A stretch of DNA of 64,000 bases, from assembly GCF_001610895.1 (NCBI RefSeq), contig NZ_CP011273.1, forward strand, positions 1,984,001 to 2,048,000. Reading direction: 5' to 3'. The stretch is from Planctomyces sp. SH-PL62. GTDB taxonomy: Bacteria > Planctomycetota > Planctomycetia > Isosphaerales > Isosphaeraceae. The position numbers and the translations under genes are program-made. Shown one piece after another: positions 25,301 through 33,927 of this stretch. The notes under the pieces are model-generated. The model ran no database searches and was not told the origin of the DNA. It was given only the letters and a program-made list of their open reading frames with translations. Position 1 is the first letter of the stretch, and each line of letters opens with the position of its first letter.

Positions 25301-28300
25301 GGATCCGGGTCCGCTGCTGGTTCAGGGCTTCGAGCTGGGTGGCGAGGGCCTTCTCGGCGGCTTCCTGGCGGTCCTTCTGTTTCTGGAGTTCTTCCAGGCG
25401 GTTGCCCAAGCGTTCCTCGATGATGGCGCGTTCCTTGACGCGCTGGTTGAACTGCATCTCGGTGACGAGGCGGCTCTTGAAGATCTGGGCGAGGCGGATG
25501 AACTCGCGCTGGATGGGATTGAGAGTGTCGTTGCCGTCGAGCTGGTGGTCGAAGTAGCCGATCAGCGACTGGAACCGTGCGTTGTTCGCGAGGAAGACGA
25601 AGTCGTCGTTCTTCTTGTGGGGATGGGCGTGCTTCTTCTTGGGGTCGCGGTCGCCGCCGGCCTCGTAGTAGTTCATCTCGGCGGCGGGGAGTTCGGCGGC
25701 GAGGCTGGCGCGGAACTCGTCGAGAATCTCGACGCGGGTCTCGTTCTTGGCGAGGGCCATCAGGAACAGGGCCGAGGCGAGGCTGGTGGAATCCATCGAG
25801 TGCAGCGAGAGGACCTTGTTGCCGGATTTGAGGAACTCGCTGTCGATTTCGATCAGCTCGCGGAGGAAGTCCTCGCCGAAGAAGGCGGCGATGTACTTCT
25901 GGTCGCGGGTCTCCTGGCTCGCCCCCTCGGGGCACTCGGCGGCGGCCTCGACCGCGCGACGCGCGGCGACCTTGACCACGGCGTTGCGGAGGTACTGGCC
26001 GGACTGCATCGTCAGGAAGCGGGAGTGGTCGATGTAATCCTTGATCCGCGAGGCCACCTTCTCCATGCGGTCGCCGTGCTCGCCGTTGATCTGGACGGTG
26101 TGGATGGCGATGCGGACCTGGCCGGCCGGGCCGTCCAGCTCGTTGATCATCTTGCGGACGATGTTGACCCCCTTCATCGGCCCGCGAAGCTGGATGAGGG
26201 CCTCGCCGACGACGGCGACCGACACCTGTTCGACGGGGTCGATCGACCTCGGGTTGCCGGGGGCGAAGGTGTCCGGGTCCTCGTGGGCGGCGGCGACCTC
26301 CAGGCGGAACTGCTGCTCGCGGGCGCGGTCCTCGTCGAACCCTTCGCGGGCGGACTCGATCCGGGCGGCGGCCTCGGCCTCGCGACGGGACTGGACGAGG
26401 TTGCGAGCGGCGGTGACTCGGTCCTGGGCCCCGCTCAGACCGTCGACCGATTCTGTCTCGTCGCGGGTCGCTTTCTCTAGGGCGATGTTCAGGCCGTCGA
26501 CCTGGGCCTGCGCCTGGAGGGTCCGCTCGGCCGTGCCGACCGGATCGGCGGCCTTCGCCGCAGTCAGTTCGTTCTGGGCGGCGGTGAGATCCGCGCGAAG
26601 CCTGGGGATGCGGCCGACGGCCTGCGCGCCCCGGGCCTGGATCGTCCCCAGGGCTTGCTGGGCCTGCTCCAGCTCGCGCTCGGCGGCGCGGGCCTCCTCG
26701 GCGGCCTTGATGGCGGTCATCTCCTGGATGCGTCGGGTGTCCGTCAGGCGGTCGGCCTCGCGGCGGGTCTCCGTGGCCAGCCGGCGACGGGTATCGACGG
26801 CCACCCGGTTGTACGACTCGACGTGCCGGTTGACGATCTGCGCCACTCGATGCGCATCGCGGTTGTAGTAGAGCCGGACGACGCGGGTCTCCACCTTGTC
26901 GGACGGATTGAACCCGTTGGTCGGGTCCCGGGGCGAGACGAATTCGGGGTAAGCCACGAAGGGCGCCTGGCGAGCCGGCGGGATCGGCGCCAGCTCCAGC
27001 GCGGCGAGCCGATCGCGAGACGTCCCCCCCGCGCCGCCTCCGGCCGTACGCTCGAACATCCGGATCAGGCCCCGTTCCGAATCGCCCTGGACTCCCTGGA
27101 TCGGATTGCCGTAGACGTCTCGCAGCGCGGCCACGCTGGCGGTCAACTCGACGCGGTAATTGCCCGCGATAAGATCCGAGATTTTGATCAGGATCGAGTT
27201 CGTCGGTTCTTCATAACTCACGGTGTACTTGCTGGGGTCGACCGGCGCGTACTTCCCTCCGGCCCCGGCGAGGCTGATGCTGTAATTCGTGGGCTCCTCG
27301 ACGGCCGACTTGAGTAGTTTGTTCCCCCGGAATCGGATCGTGAGCGTCTGCTCGCCGGCCACGACGCCGAAGTCGTAGGGGACGTACTCCTGGATGACCG
27401 GCCCGCTTCGGCGGATCGAGAGCTGGTAGGGCTTGGTGGCATCGGTCCGCGGCGTGCGCTGGAAGTCGCTTCGCGTGGCCCCCTGGATGATCTCAGCGCG
27501 GAGGAGGAAATCCCCCTCGGGTAGGTCGCCGGTCGTCAGGGTCCACGTTCCGTCGTCCTCGGGGGCCGTCACGCCAATCGGCACCTGGGAGTCCTGGTGG
27601 AAGACCGCCACGACCGCCCCGGCCTGAACGGCCGCCTCGGGCACGCCCGCCCCCGCGATCTTGACGCGCTTCGACGCGGTGAAGATGTGTCTGGGGTCCG
27701 CAGTCCCGCCGTCGGAGCCTGCCGAGGACGTGGGCTCGGGCTCGACGCTCGACAGCGTGGGCGGGACTCGGTCCGGGTCGCCCAGCGCCGTCCGTTCCAC
27801 CGGCACGGCCAGCGAGAACGCCTGCCCGTCGGGCCTCTCGTCGATCGCGAAGAGGTGGGACGTCACCTGATCCGGCTGGGGAGCACCCGCGTCGAAGTCG
27901 AGATCCACGTCCCAATCGCCCTTGCTGGACCGCCGCCACGTCCTCGCCCTGGCGTCGTCGGCCCGCCTGATGAAGACGTCCTGGTCTCCGGTCGGGTTGA
28001 AGACGGCGAATTTCAGCGTCTCGGCCGAGCCCGTGGCACCGGCGAGCCGCAGGTAGCCATCGACCGACTCGATCGGGTCGGAACCGGAGATCGGCCCGAC
28101 CGGCTCGATGAACAGGTTTTGGGAGGCCCGTCGAACGGTCGGCCGAGCGGTGACCCCACGCGGATCCTGCAGCAGGACGCGGACGCCGGTCCCGTCGCCC
28201 GAGGTCAAGTCCCAGGCGTCGACGACCCGGATCCGTCGCCTTCCACCGGCGTTCGCATCCAGGGGAATCACGACTTCGGCAGGGGCGGTGGCTGGATCCT

Positions 28301-29018
28301 CGGCGGGCAGACTTCCCAGCACGTCGTCGGCGTCGTCGAGCACGACAAGTTGCCGTCCTCCATGTCCCGTCACGATGACGGAGAGGATCGCGGCCGGATT
28401 GTTGCGGAACTCCCCGCCCCCCGGAATGGGCAACCTCGTCTGATAGAGCGCAGGTCCCTGGATCTTCTCCTGGAAACCTGCGATGCGTGGTTTCCGCACG
28501 GTCCGAATCGGCGCGACCTGGATCACAAGCTGATCGGGGGTCGCTTGACCGAGCCGACGAACCGTGTACTTCCCGCTCGAAGGCAGGGTCGCAGTGAAGG
28601 AATCGCCCGAGGCCGTTCCCATCGCGACCGGCAGCCTCGGGGGAGTGGTGCGCTCGAACTCGTACTCCGCCGGGTCGATTGCACGCCCCTCGTCGGTCTT
28701 CAGCGTCACCGTGACGTCTAGACCCGAGTCCGCGTTCGGCGGTAGACCGGTGACCTTGAACGTCCGCGCCTCAACCTCGGTCGCGGGCGAGCCCTGCTCT
28801 CCGACCACGGCGGCCGACAGGAACGCCGGAGCGATGCCGCCGGCCGGCGTCACGGCCTCGTCGCGCTTCGGGTCGGGCGACTGCGTCAGGATGGGCTCGG
28901 TCGCCTTCCGCGAATCCACAACGCCCGTCGACTTCCAGTAGCCGGCGACCAGGCAACACGCCATGAAAACAAAGAGGATCGGCTTTATTACAGAATCAGG
29001 CCGAGACATCCTTGTCAT
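22380..29018 (-). CDS. Giant secretin-like protein with coiled-coil insertions
   Basis: A 2,212-residue protein anchored or exported through a hydrophobic segment at about 10-28 (ILFVFMACCLVAGY). Ig-like domains cover about 85-165 and 440-640. At about 708-732 VETRVVRLYYNRDAHRVAQI looks like the first half of a secretin N1 domain. It is interrupted by about 180 residues of coiled coil and resumes at about 929 (VSVAVVGEALIQLRGP, then LDGPAGQVRIAIHTVQING, the usual entry to the secretin domain). Long helical/coiled-coil stretches fill about 1000-1700. Near the end GYEVRPVLQPDGQAVTFDF (about 1752) and VPLLEDVPGLGVLFR (1827-1841) match the secretin C-terminal signature. The last 350 residues are Pro/Ser-rich. 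Typical secretins are 400-800 residues. ATG 29018 has GGAG upstream. It may form an outer-membrane pore; no secretion ATPase or platform gene is in the window. Confidence 0.72.
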   Translation of the reverse strand: MTRMSRPDSVIKPILFVFMACCLVAGYWKSTGVVDSRKATEPILTQSPDPKRDEAVTPAGGIAPAFLSAAVVGEQGSPATEVEARTFKVTGLPPNADSGLDVTVTLKTDEGRAIDPAEYEFERTTPPRLPVAMGTASGDSFTATLPSSGKYTVRRLGQATPDQLVIQVAPIRTVRKPRIAGFQEKIQGPALYQTRLPIPGGGEFRNNPAAILSVIVTGHGGRQLVVLDDADDVLGSLPAEDPATAPAEVVIPLDANAGGRRRIRVVDAWDLTSGDGTGVRVLLQDPRGVTARPTVRRASQNLFIEPVGPISGSDPIESVDGYLRLAGATGSAETLKFAVFNPTGDQDVFIRRADDARARTWRRSSKGDWDVDLDFDAGAPQPDQVTSHLFAIDERPDGQAFSLAVPVERTALGDPDRVPPTLSSVEPEPTSSAGSDGGTADPRHIFTASKRVKIAGAGVPEAAVQAGAVVAVFHQDSQVPIGVTAPEDDGTWTLTTGDLPEGDFLLRAEIIQGATRSDFQRTPRTDATKPYQLSIRRSGPVIQEYVPYDFGVVAGEQTLTIRFRGNKLLKSAVEEPTNYSISLAGAGGKYAPVDPSKYTVSYEEPTNSILIKISDLIAGNYRVELTASVAALRDVYGNPIQGVQGDSERGLIRMFERTAGGGAGGTSRDRLAALELAPIPPARQAPFVAYPEFVSPRDPTNGFNPSDKVETRVVRLYYNRDAHRVAQIVNRHVESYNRVAVDTRRRLATETRREADRLTDTRRIQEMTAIKAAEEARAAERELEQAQQALGTIQARGAQAVGRIPRLRADLTAAQNELTAAKAADPVGTAERTLQAQAQVDGLNIALEKATRDETESVDGLSGAQDRVTAARNLVQSRREAEAAARIESAREGFDEDRAREQQFRLEVAAAHEDPDTFAPGNPRSIDPVEQVSVAVVGEALIQLRGPMKGVNIVRKMINELDGPAGQVRIAIHTVQINGEHGDRMEKVASRIKDYIDHSRFLTMQSGQYLRNAVVKVAARRAVEAAAECPEGASQETRDQKYIAAFFGEDFLRELIEIDSEFLKSGNKVLSLHSMDSTSLASALFLMALAKNETRVEILDEFRASLAAELPAAEMNYYEAGGDRDPKKKHAHPHKKNDDFVFLANNARFQSLIGYFDHQLDGNDTLNPIQREFIRLAQIFKSRLVTEMQFNQRVKERAIIEERLGNRLEELQKQKDRQEAAEKALATQLEALNQQRTRILAAFAPLSAQIAGIQNRIGESQELYAQLENIRILANVDDARRIRADVNNQVARYRAASPDASSSRTILRDLEKALEQYKSVVKKSESNINIPEMKDLMSQDGFLNAPDQKNDQPSEEFTVSVGRAKVRFHFVGDLLELEPVGEVDGDQVLAEVGVMFGKWVDLAGNMNDALFSEFALDPSMNARVKSQVETLRKLREVRPGEKLNFTHFSQLHALLFAYRPVLEHIQAEMQGFIAKFNTLNANLGDSEVDPKALHREVQLIRAIVENWVQGSLRATSDVIFNEIELSFRPLMEANLRRQFADKALREARSAFDHKKLLEMHIDDMEDKYIELLEGTRSHIAVMDGFIKALATALDDDFNTQYYDPAFRRIREASRFWDVQLAQIEKTSVLTNNRGFGKVDPTATMEFDLPKRDILITEAMNGAKALVDEYGALLNDPTFLSLTKLRSGQPTSSLAQGTLGGGASAVRSVLPELSRNDDEEVLRQAGPGRREFGSALEALIPDPAVYKFETGTGYEVRPVLQPDGQAVTFDFNYMYTTNVREPVRADEKHLGRVKRHFIHTPVQLTNYELREVSTYQVALKASRTSRGVPLLEDVPGLGVLFRPLPNAESSLQENIVMAHSAIFPTLFDLMGLRWAPAVADLDTLRLRNDDFVVRGRQREVSNRAFDSSSSRVDDFIRTPAAERRTDLYRSQETIPDVHPNGYRGPGLNLKDSPLREGYDPEAMNPPTPYVPSSSSSDLGLPAGDVGLPVGPAEALMPEGRPLGGAPIMPEHGGPPHAGVAPPNPPLRGFDRPDAAEPSRRKPPPGGTSRLQNEDLKPAPTSERSPFENDDLKSAPLDERSPFTLDPLPDAAPAPALVPPGSDEGAAQRTPAGGVPTNWRRPPVAPARAASDARPSPAATRAATTPPARSPASAPRPASIPPSAAPRTSSIPRPTTIVDPAVRQASAATLAPANSAGDASPGPRKSLLSRLRGR
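24570..25260. other. AT-richer patch inside the giant gene
   Basis: Within the giant gene this stretch of about 700 bp is visibly poorer in GC than its flanks (for example GGAATATTGATATTCGA near 25030 and CGATTTATATTG near 25062). It encodes about residues 1250-1480 of the helical region. The reading frame is uninterrupted. GC content was judged by eye, not computed. Confidence 0.55.
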
Positions 29019-29204
29019 CGGGTCGCTCCGGGATCGAGAGGGGCCTGGACATCGCACGGCGCAAGCGCACGAATATCCCGTTTATCGACCGAAGCGTTCT
29101 CTTACTCCATCGGGCTCAAACGTTTTTGCCGGCCTCAACGAAATCGACGATTTTGCGGGATCCAGGGAAAGCACAAGGCGAGCCGTGAAAACGGCCGAGG
29201 CGGA

Positions 29205-30959
29205 TCAGTAGGCCACGAGGGGGTAGGAGCCGAACCGGGCGGTGCCGGTGCGGCGGATCGCAAACGGCCCGTCGTAGACTTCCTGAGGGAAATGCTGCGA
29301 GAAGGACGATCGGGATCGATTCACGAGGGTGCGCATCGCCCAGATCCCCAGCGATTCCCCCAGCCGCGGTTCAGGCCTGACGAGCACCTGGGAGACGCCG
29401 ATGTGACGGACCTTCCAGACGGCGGGTTCGAACTGGCCCCGTGCGTTGGCGTGGGGGGGGAGGTCGATGGCGGGGATGGTGACGGTGTGCTCGGTCCCAT
29501 CCCAGCAGGGGACGTGCAACTGAAGACGGAGCGTCACGGGCATCGCGGGCGTCGAGACGACGAAACGCAGCTCATATGCCCCGCTGGGGGCGACGACGAA
29601 CCGCATCCCCTCATAGATCACCGCGCCTTCATCCTCGAATTCGCACCCTGAGGCGTCGAAACGCGGCACCGCGAACCGGGCGGGCTTGGCGAAATCGAAG
29701 GGCCGGGCCGAGGTGTCGCACTGTTCGAGATAGGGGAACTCCTCGTGATCCGAATCGGTCGATTCGTCAGGCCTTAAGGACCCCCGGCGCACCAGGCGGA
29801 TCACAGTCGGGAGGTCTTGAAAGGCCGTCCCCAGGGGGACCTTGCACTTCTCGTCGTCCGTCGAGGCGAGCTCGGTCCGCGCGGGGGCCGATGGCGATGC
29901 GGGGGCCGCCGGCTGCGTTTCGGCGGCCGGCACGGGCGTCCCGTGTTGCTCGACGTACACCTCGCCGAAGCCGGCCCGCATCCCGCGACCGCCGCCGATC
30001 AGGACGGCCCGTCCCCGGGACCATCCGGTCAGGTTGATCGCCTCATCGACGAGCTGCCAGTTGGACGGGTCTTCCGATTCCGAGTCCATCCAGAATTTGC
30101 CCAGAAGCTTCCCATCGCCGGTGATCGCGAGCTTGAGCCAGATCCATCGCACGGGGGGGGACGCGGCGACCAGATCGACGGCGGAAGGATCCTCCTGAAC
30201 CTCCACGGAGGCGCGTTGATCGGGGGCGTCCCCCGCAGTGAAATCCTCGTCGAAGAGGGAGACCTTGAACTCGCCCGACTGCCGCTCACGGACCACGATC
30301 GAGTACACGCGCAGGCCGTCGGCCGAGGCGATCCCGATCCCTACCTTCGCGTCTTTGCGGTCGGCGACGTCGGAGGACTCGAGGAGGGCGATGCGGGCCG
30401 TGACCTGGGTCGCCGAGCCGTCTGCGTCGAGGAAGATTCGGGAGGAGTCGGAGAGCTTGGGGACGTGCAGCCAATCCAACCTCCCGTCGCGGACGGCCCA
30501 CGCGGATGTCGCTCCCGCTTCGAGCCGGATCTCGCGCGGCTCGAAGGGCTCCATCAGCCTTCCCGCGTCAAAGTCCTCGAAGCGGATCAGCCGGCTGCTC
30601 GGGATGCTAGTCAACTCGACCTTGCGGGGCTCCGATTCCTCCGAGGCGTGCAGGCCGCGGACGGTGTAGAAATAGCTGACCCCTTTCTCCTTCGCGCTCT
30701 GGTCGACAAAGACGCGGGAGTCCGGCCGGCTGCTGGAAGTACGGCCGACGAGTTCCTTGCGGACGGCCTGATTCGGCTTCCGAACCTGTCGCCATATCTC
30801 GTAACCTTCCTCGCCGGCGTCCTGGGCCGTCCAGTCGAGCCGGACCCAGGAGGAATCCCCGATCCGGCTGTGCCTGAGGTTCGACACAGCCTGCCCGCTC
30901 GTCGCCGACGAGGCCGCGAGGGCGAGACCGACGACCAGGCAGGGGAGGCGGGGATTCAT
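29205..30959 (-). CDS. Secreted protein with fibronectin III and LamG-like domains
   Basis: A 584-residue protein with a signal peptide (1-23, SATSGQA). Residues about 25-115 form a fibronectin type III domain (VRLDWTAQDAGEEGYEIWRQ, SYFYTVRGLHASEESEP). Residues about 130-350 have a jellyroll/LamG-like pattern (FEDFDAGRL, WLKLAITGDGKLLGKFWMDS, GGGRGMRAGFGEVYVEQHG) similar to concanavalin-like lectin domains of planctomycete proteins. After a Pro/Ala linker, residues about 390-584 are an unclassified beta-rich domain with Cys residues (KCKVPLG, EQCDTS, ASGCEFED). It is the first gene of the minus-strand cluster, 187 bp upstream of the giant secretin-like gene, and probably acts with it at the cell surface. 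Confidence 0.82.
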   Translation of the reverse strand: MNPRLPCLVVGLALAASSATSGQAVSNLRHSRIGDSSWVRLDWTAQDAGEEGYEIWRQVRKPNQAVRKELVGRTSSSRPDSRVFVDQSAKEKGVSYFYTVRGLHASEESEPRKVELTSIPSSRLIRFEDFDAGRLMEPFEPREIRLEAGATSAWAVRDGRLDWLHVPKLSDSSRIFLDADGSATQVTARIALLESSDVADRKDAKVGIGIASADGLRVYSIVVRERQSGEFKVSLFDEDFTAGDAPDQRASVEVQEDPSAVDLVAASPPVRWIWLKLAITGDGKLLGKFWMDSESEDPSNWQLVDEAINLTGWSRGRAVLIGGGRGMRAGFGEVYVEQHGTPVPAAETQPAAPASPSAPARTELASTDDEKCKVPLGTAFQDLPTVIRLVRRGSLRPDESTDSDHEEFPYLEQCDTSARPFDFAKPARFAVPRFDASGCEFEDEGAVIYEGMRFVVAPSGAYELRFVVSTPAMPVTLRLQLHVPCWDGTEHTVTIPAIDLPPHANARGQFEPAVWKVRHIGVSQVLVRPEPRLGESLGIWAMRTLVNRSRSSFSQHFPQEVYDGPFAIRRTGTARFGSYPLVAY

Positions 30960-31240
30960 GGGCGCGGGCTCCCGAGGGTCGATCGGAGGGGCTCGTCAGG
31001 GTGGGAGTCTCAACCCGCCGAGGAGGCGACGTGGACTCGAAGTAGAACCTATCCCCGAAATCCCCCCTGGTCAAATTCGTGCGCGATGGTTTGAATCGGT
31101 TCCCAGTCCGAGTCTTGAGCCGGGGCTTCATTCAAAGGGACGAGTCGAAGGACCGGAGGCAGGCGGCCACCGAGCTTCTCGCGACCTTCCCGGCCGATTC
31201 ATGAAATCCTGGGAGTGACGAGTTATCCTGACCTTCTTCG

Positions 31241-32326
31241 GTGTGCTCCAGTCGCAACCATCAAGCCGAGGATGTTCCGCTGATCGACCTTCATTCCACA
31301 AAGAACCGTCCGGCTCGTCCGGGTTTCACGCTGATCGAGTTGCTGGTCGTCATCGCGATCATCGCGGTGCTGATCGCCCTGCTGCTCCCCGCCGTCCAGG
31401 CCGCCCGGGAGGCCGCCCGCCGCATCCAGTGCACGAACAACCTGAAGCAACTGGGGCTGGGGCTCCACAATTACGAGAGCATCGCCGCGGCGCTCCCCCC
31501 CGCAGGGGTCCTGAGCGGCAAGGGGAACGTCGTGACCACCTGGATCGGCTGGAGCGTCCACGGGCGCATCCTGCCGCTGATGGAGAACGGGGCGACCTTC
31601 AACGCCATCAACTTCGATCATTCGGGTGAGAGCCCGCAGAATATCACGGTGGCCGCCTTGAGCATCGCCGCCTTCCTCTGTCCCAGCGAGCCCGACGCCC
31701 GGCCGGCCACCGCGAACGTGGGAATCTCCAACGTCACGAATTACGGCTTCTGCATGGGGGACTGGTTCGTGTGGGGCGGCTTCCAGGGACCGGAGAACCG
31801 CAGCGCCTTCGGCCCGAATCGCAGTCGGCGGTGGAGCGACTTCGTCGACGGCGCGAGCAACACCCTCGTCGCCGCCGAAGGCAAGGCCAAGCAGCCGCTC
31901 TACCGGGACTGCGGCGGCCTCTCGCTCGTGAAGAATCCGTCCGCGATCCCGGGCCCCGAACAGGCCCCCCTCGACGTCGTCCCGGAGTACGGGGGCGGCG
32001 GCTGCGAGTTCAAGACCGGCCATTCGGAGTGGTCCGATGGGCAGGCCCACCACACGGGGTTCACGACGGCCTGGACGCCGAACAAGAAGACCGTCGGATC
32101 CTCCCCTTCGGGCGAGCCGGTCGACCTCGACATCACCGGTCAGAGGGAGAAGAAGGGGGGGCCGACGTTCGCCGCCATCACCGCGCGGAGCCATCACGCC
32201 GGCGGCGTCAACGCCTTGTTCGGCGACGGCAGCGTCCGGTTCATCAAAGACGGGATCGCCGGGCCGACGTGGCGGGCGCTCGGCACCGTCGCGGGGGGCG
32301 AGGTCGTCGGCTCCGACTCGTTCTGA
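31241..32326 (+). CDS. DUF1559 protein with prepilin-type N-terminus
   Basis: A 361-residue frame. [11 protein letters not shown] followed by a 20-residue hydrophobic helix is a type IV prepilin/pseudopilin cleavage and methylation signal. [19 protein letters not shown] then marks DUF1559, a hugely expanded planctomycete family. The C-terminal HHAGGVNALFGDGSVRFI motif is intact. Such proteins are probably processed by a prepilin peptidase and displayed in the envelope; individual roles are unknown. The start is uncertain: GTG 31241 has no clear leader. A CTG at 31280 follows GAGG by nine bases and would give the short N-terminus usual in the family, with the same CTG context at the 14.3-kb copy. 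A perfect hairpin lies 44 bp past the stop. Confidence 0.9.
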   Translation: MCSSRNHQAEDVPLIDLHSTKNRPARPGFTLIELLVVIAIIAVLIALLLPAVQAAREAARRIQCTNNLKQLGLGLHNYESIAAALPPAGVLSGKGNVVTTWIGWSVHGRILPLMENGATFNAINFDHSGESPQNITVAALSIAAFLCPSEPDARPATANVGISNVTNYGFCMGDWFVWGGFQGPENRSAFGPNRSRRWSDFVDGASNTLVAAEGKAKQPLYRDCGGLSLVKNPSAIPGPEQAPLDVVPEYGGGGCEFKTGHSEWSDGQAHHTGFTTAWTPNKKTVGSSPSGEPVDLDITGQREKKGGPTFAAITARSHHAGGVNALFGDGSVRFIKDGIAGPTWRALGTVAGGEVVGSDSF

Positions 32327-32369
32327 CGCCGCACCTCGACGGACATCCCCCACGATCCATCAGGCGATT

Positions 32370-32401
32370 CCCGAGCCGAGGAGTCTTCTGCTCGGCTCGG
32401 G
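32370..32401. terminator. Hairpin after the DUF1559 gene
   Basis: An 11-bp perfect stem, CCCGAGCCGAG with CTCGGCTCGGG, around a 10-base loop (GAGTCTTCTG). It sits between the convergent DUF1559 and rarA genes. It lacks a T-tract. Position and stem perfection support a terminator for the plus-strand gene, possibly for both. Confidence 0.6.
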
Positions 32402-32533
32402 GAGCGTCAGGCCGAACCGAGCGGATGGAAGGGACGAACGACCCGACCGATCGTCTGCGGTGAGCGGCCGCCTGTCGGGTCCTCCGCCCCCCACGCCGAG
32501 GGCGGCCGATTCGCCCCTGGCACTCGGGCGGCT

Positions 32534-33868
32534 TTAGGAACGGTCGCGGGCGTTTCGGGCTTCACCGGGCTCGATGTAGACCCGGCCCGCGAGCGATTCG
32601 GGGAGGCAGGCCATCTCCCCCCTGGCGTTCGGATCGTCGTGGACGTAGCGATATCCCTGGCCGTAGCCCGAGGCCTTCATCAGCGACGTGACGGCGTTGC
32701 GGAGGTGGAGCGGGACCGGCTCGCGAGCCGTGGCGGCGGCGTCGGCCGCCGCGGCGAAGTAGGCCCGCTTGATCGCGTTCGATTTGGGCGCGTGGGCCAG
32801 ATAGATCGTCGCCTGGGAGAGCGGATACAGGCCTTCCGGCAGCCCGATCATCTGGACGATCTGCGCCGCGGCCGAGGCCTGCACGATCGCCTGGGGATCG
32901 GCCAGGCCCACGTCCTCCGACGCCAGGATGCAGAGGCGGCGGGCGATGAAGACCGGATCGGCCCCCCCTTCGATCAGCCTGGCGAGCCAGTAGAGTGCGG
33001 CGTCCGCGTCCGAGTTGCGCAGGCTCTTGATCAGGGCTGACGCCAGGTTGTAATGATCCTCGCCCCCCTTGTCGTAGGCGTACCGGGCGCGGCCGAGGGC
33101 TTCCGCCAGGGTCTCGGCCTCGACGGGGCGCGTGCCGTCGGCGGCCGTCGGCGTGGCCAGCACCGCCGTCTCCAGGGCCGTCAGCGCGACCCGCGCGTCC
33201 CCCCCCGAAGCCTTCGCCAGCCGCTCCAGCTCAGCGTCGTCCAGCGTGGGCCTCAGCGAGCCCAGCCCGCGTTCGGGGTCGGTCAGCGCGCGGCGGAGGA
33301 TCGCGGCCACGTCCTCGGGAGTGAGCGGGTTCAGCGTCACGACCCGAGACCGCGAAAGCAACGCCGAATTGACCTCGAACGACGGGTTTTCGGTCGTCGC
33401 GCCGATCAGGATCACGGTCCCGTCCTCGACGGCCTGCAAGAGGGCGTCCTGCTGCGACTTGTTGTAGCGATGGATCTCGTCGATGAAGAGGACCGTGCGG
33501 ACCCCTCGCGAACGTCGGGCGCGGGCCTCGGCGACGGCCTCGCGCAGCTCCTTCACGCCGGAGAGCACGGCCGAAAGTTGCACGAACCGCGCCCCGCTCG
33601 GCCCCGCGACCAGCCTCGCCAGCGTCGTCTTCCCCGCGCCGGGGCCTCCCCAGAAGATCAGGGACGGCAGCGGCCCGCCCCCCTCGACGAGCCGACGGAT
33701 CAGACGGCCCTCGCCGACGAGGTGCTCCTGCCCGACGTACTCCTCCAGCGACCGCGGCCGCATCCGCTCGGCCAGTGGGGCGTCGGCCCCCGCCGACGAG
33801 TCCGCCTCGTCCCGCCACTCCGGTTCATCCGCCCCCCCGAACAGGGAGCCCGTCGATTCGCGTCGCAT
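32534..33868 (-). CDS. rarA: Replication-associated recombination protein A (AAA+ ATPase)
   Basis: A 444-residue RarA/MgsA-family clamp-loader-like ATPase that acts at stalled forks in the cytoplasm. The N-terminal RMRPRSLEEYVGQEHLVGEG is the family hallmark. Walker A is GGPGAGKTT (74-82), Walker B VLFIDEIHR, sensor 1 GATTENPSFEVN, and the C-terminal tetramerisation domain carries ALYWLARLIEGGADPVFIARR and YIEPGEA-type segments. Length matches the family. The ATG at 33868 has GGGAAGG upstream. A TAAAAT box about 55 bp upstream may be its -10. It is followed by a convergent DUF1559 gene and stands alone. Confidence 0.96.
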   Translation of the reverse strand: MRRESTGSLFGGADEPEWRDEADSSAGADAPLAERMRPRSLEEYVGQEHLVGEGRLIRRLVEGGGPLPSLIFWGGPGAGKTTLARLVAGPSGARFVQLSAVLSGVKELREAVAEARARRSRGVRTVLFIDEIHRYNKSQQDALLQAVEDGTVILIGATTENPSFEVNSALLSRSRVVTLNPLTPEDVAAILRRALTDPERGLGSLRPTLDDAELERLAKASGGDARVALTALETAVLATPTAADGTRPVEAETLAEALGRARYAYDKGGEDHYNLASALIKSLRNSDADAALYWLARLIEGGADPVFIARRLCILASEDVGLADPQAIVQASAAAQIVQMIGLPEGLYPLSQATIYLAHAPKSNAIKRAYFAAAADAAATAREPVPLHLRNAVTSLMKASGYGQGYRYVHDDPNARGEMACLPESLAGRVYIEPGEARNARDRS

Positions 33869-33921
33869 CAGATCCCGCCCTTCCCCCGCGTCCGCCCGTC
33901 GTCTCTGTCCAACCGTCCATT

Positions 33922-33927
33922 ATTTTA
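33922..33927 (-). promoter_or_regulatory. Putative -10 box of rarA
   Basis: TAAAAT on the minus strand, 54 bp before the rarA start and in the only AT-rich patch of that upstream region. No good -35 was recognised at the expected spacing. Confidence 0.35.
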
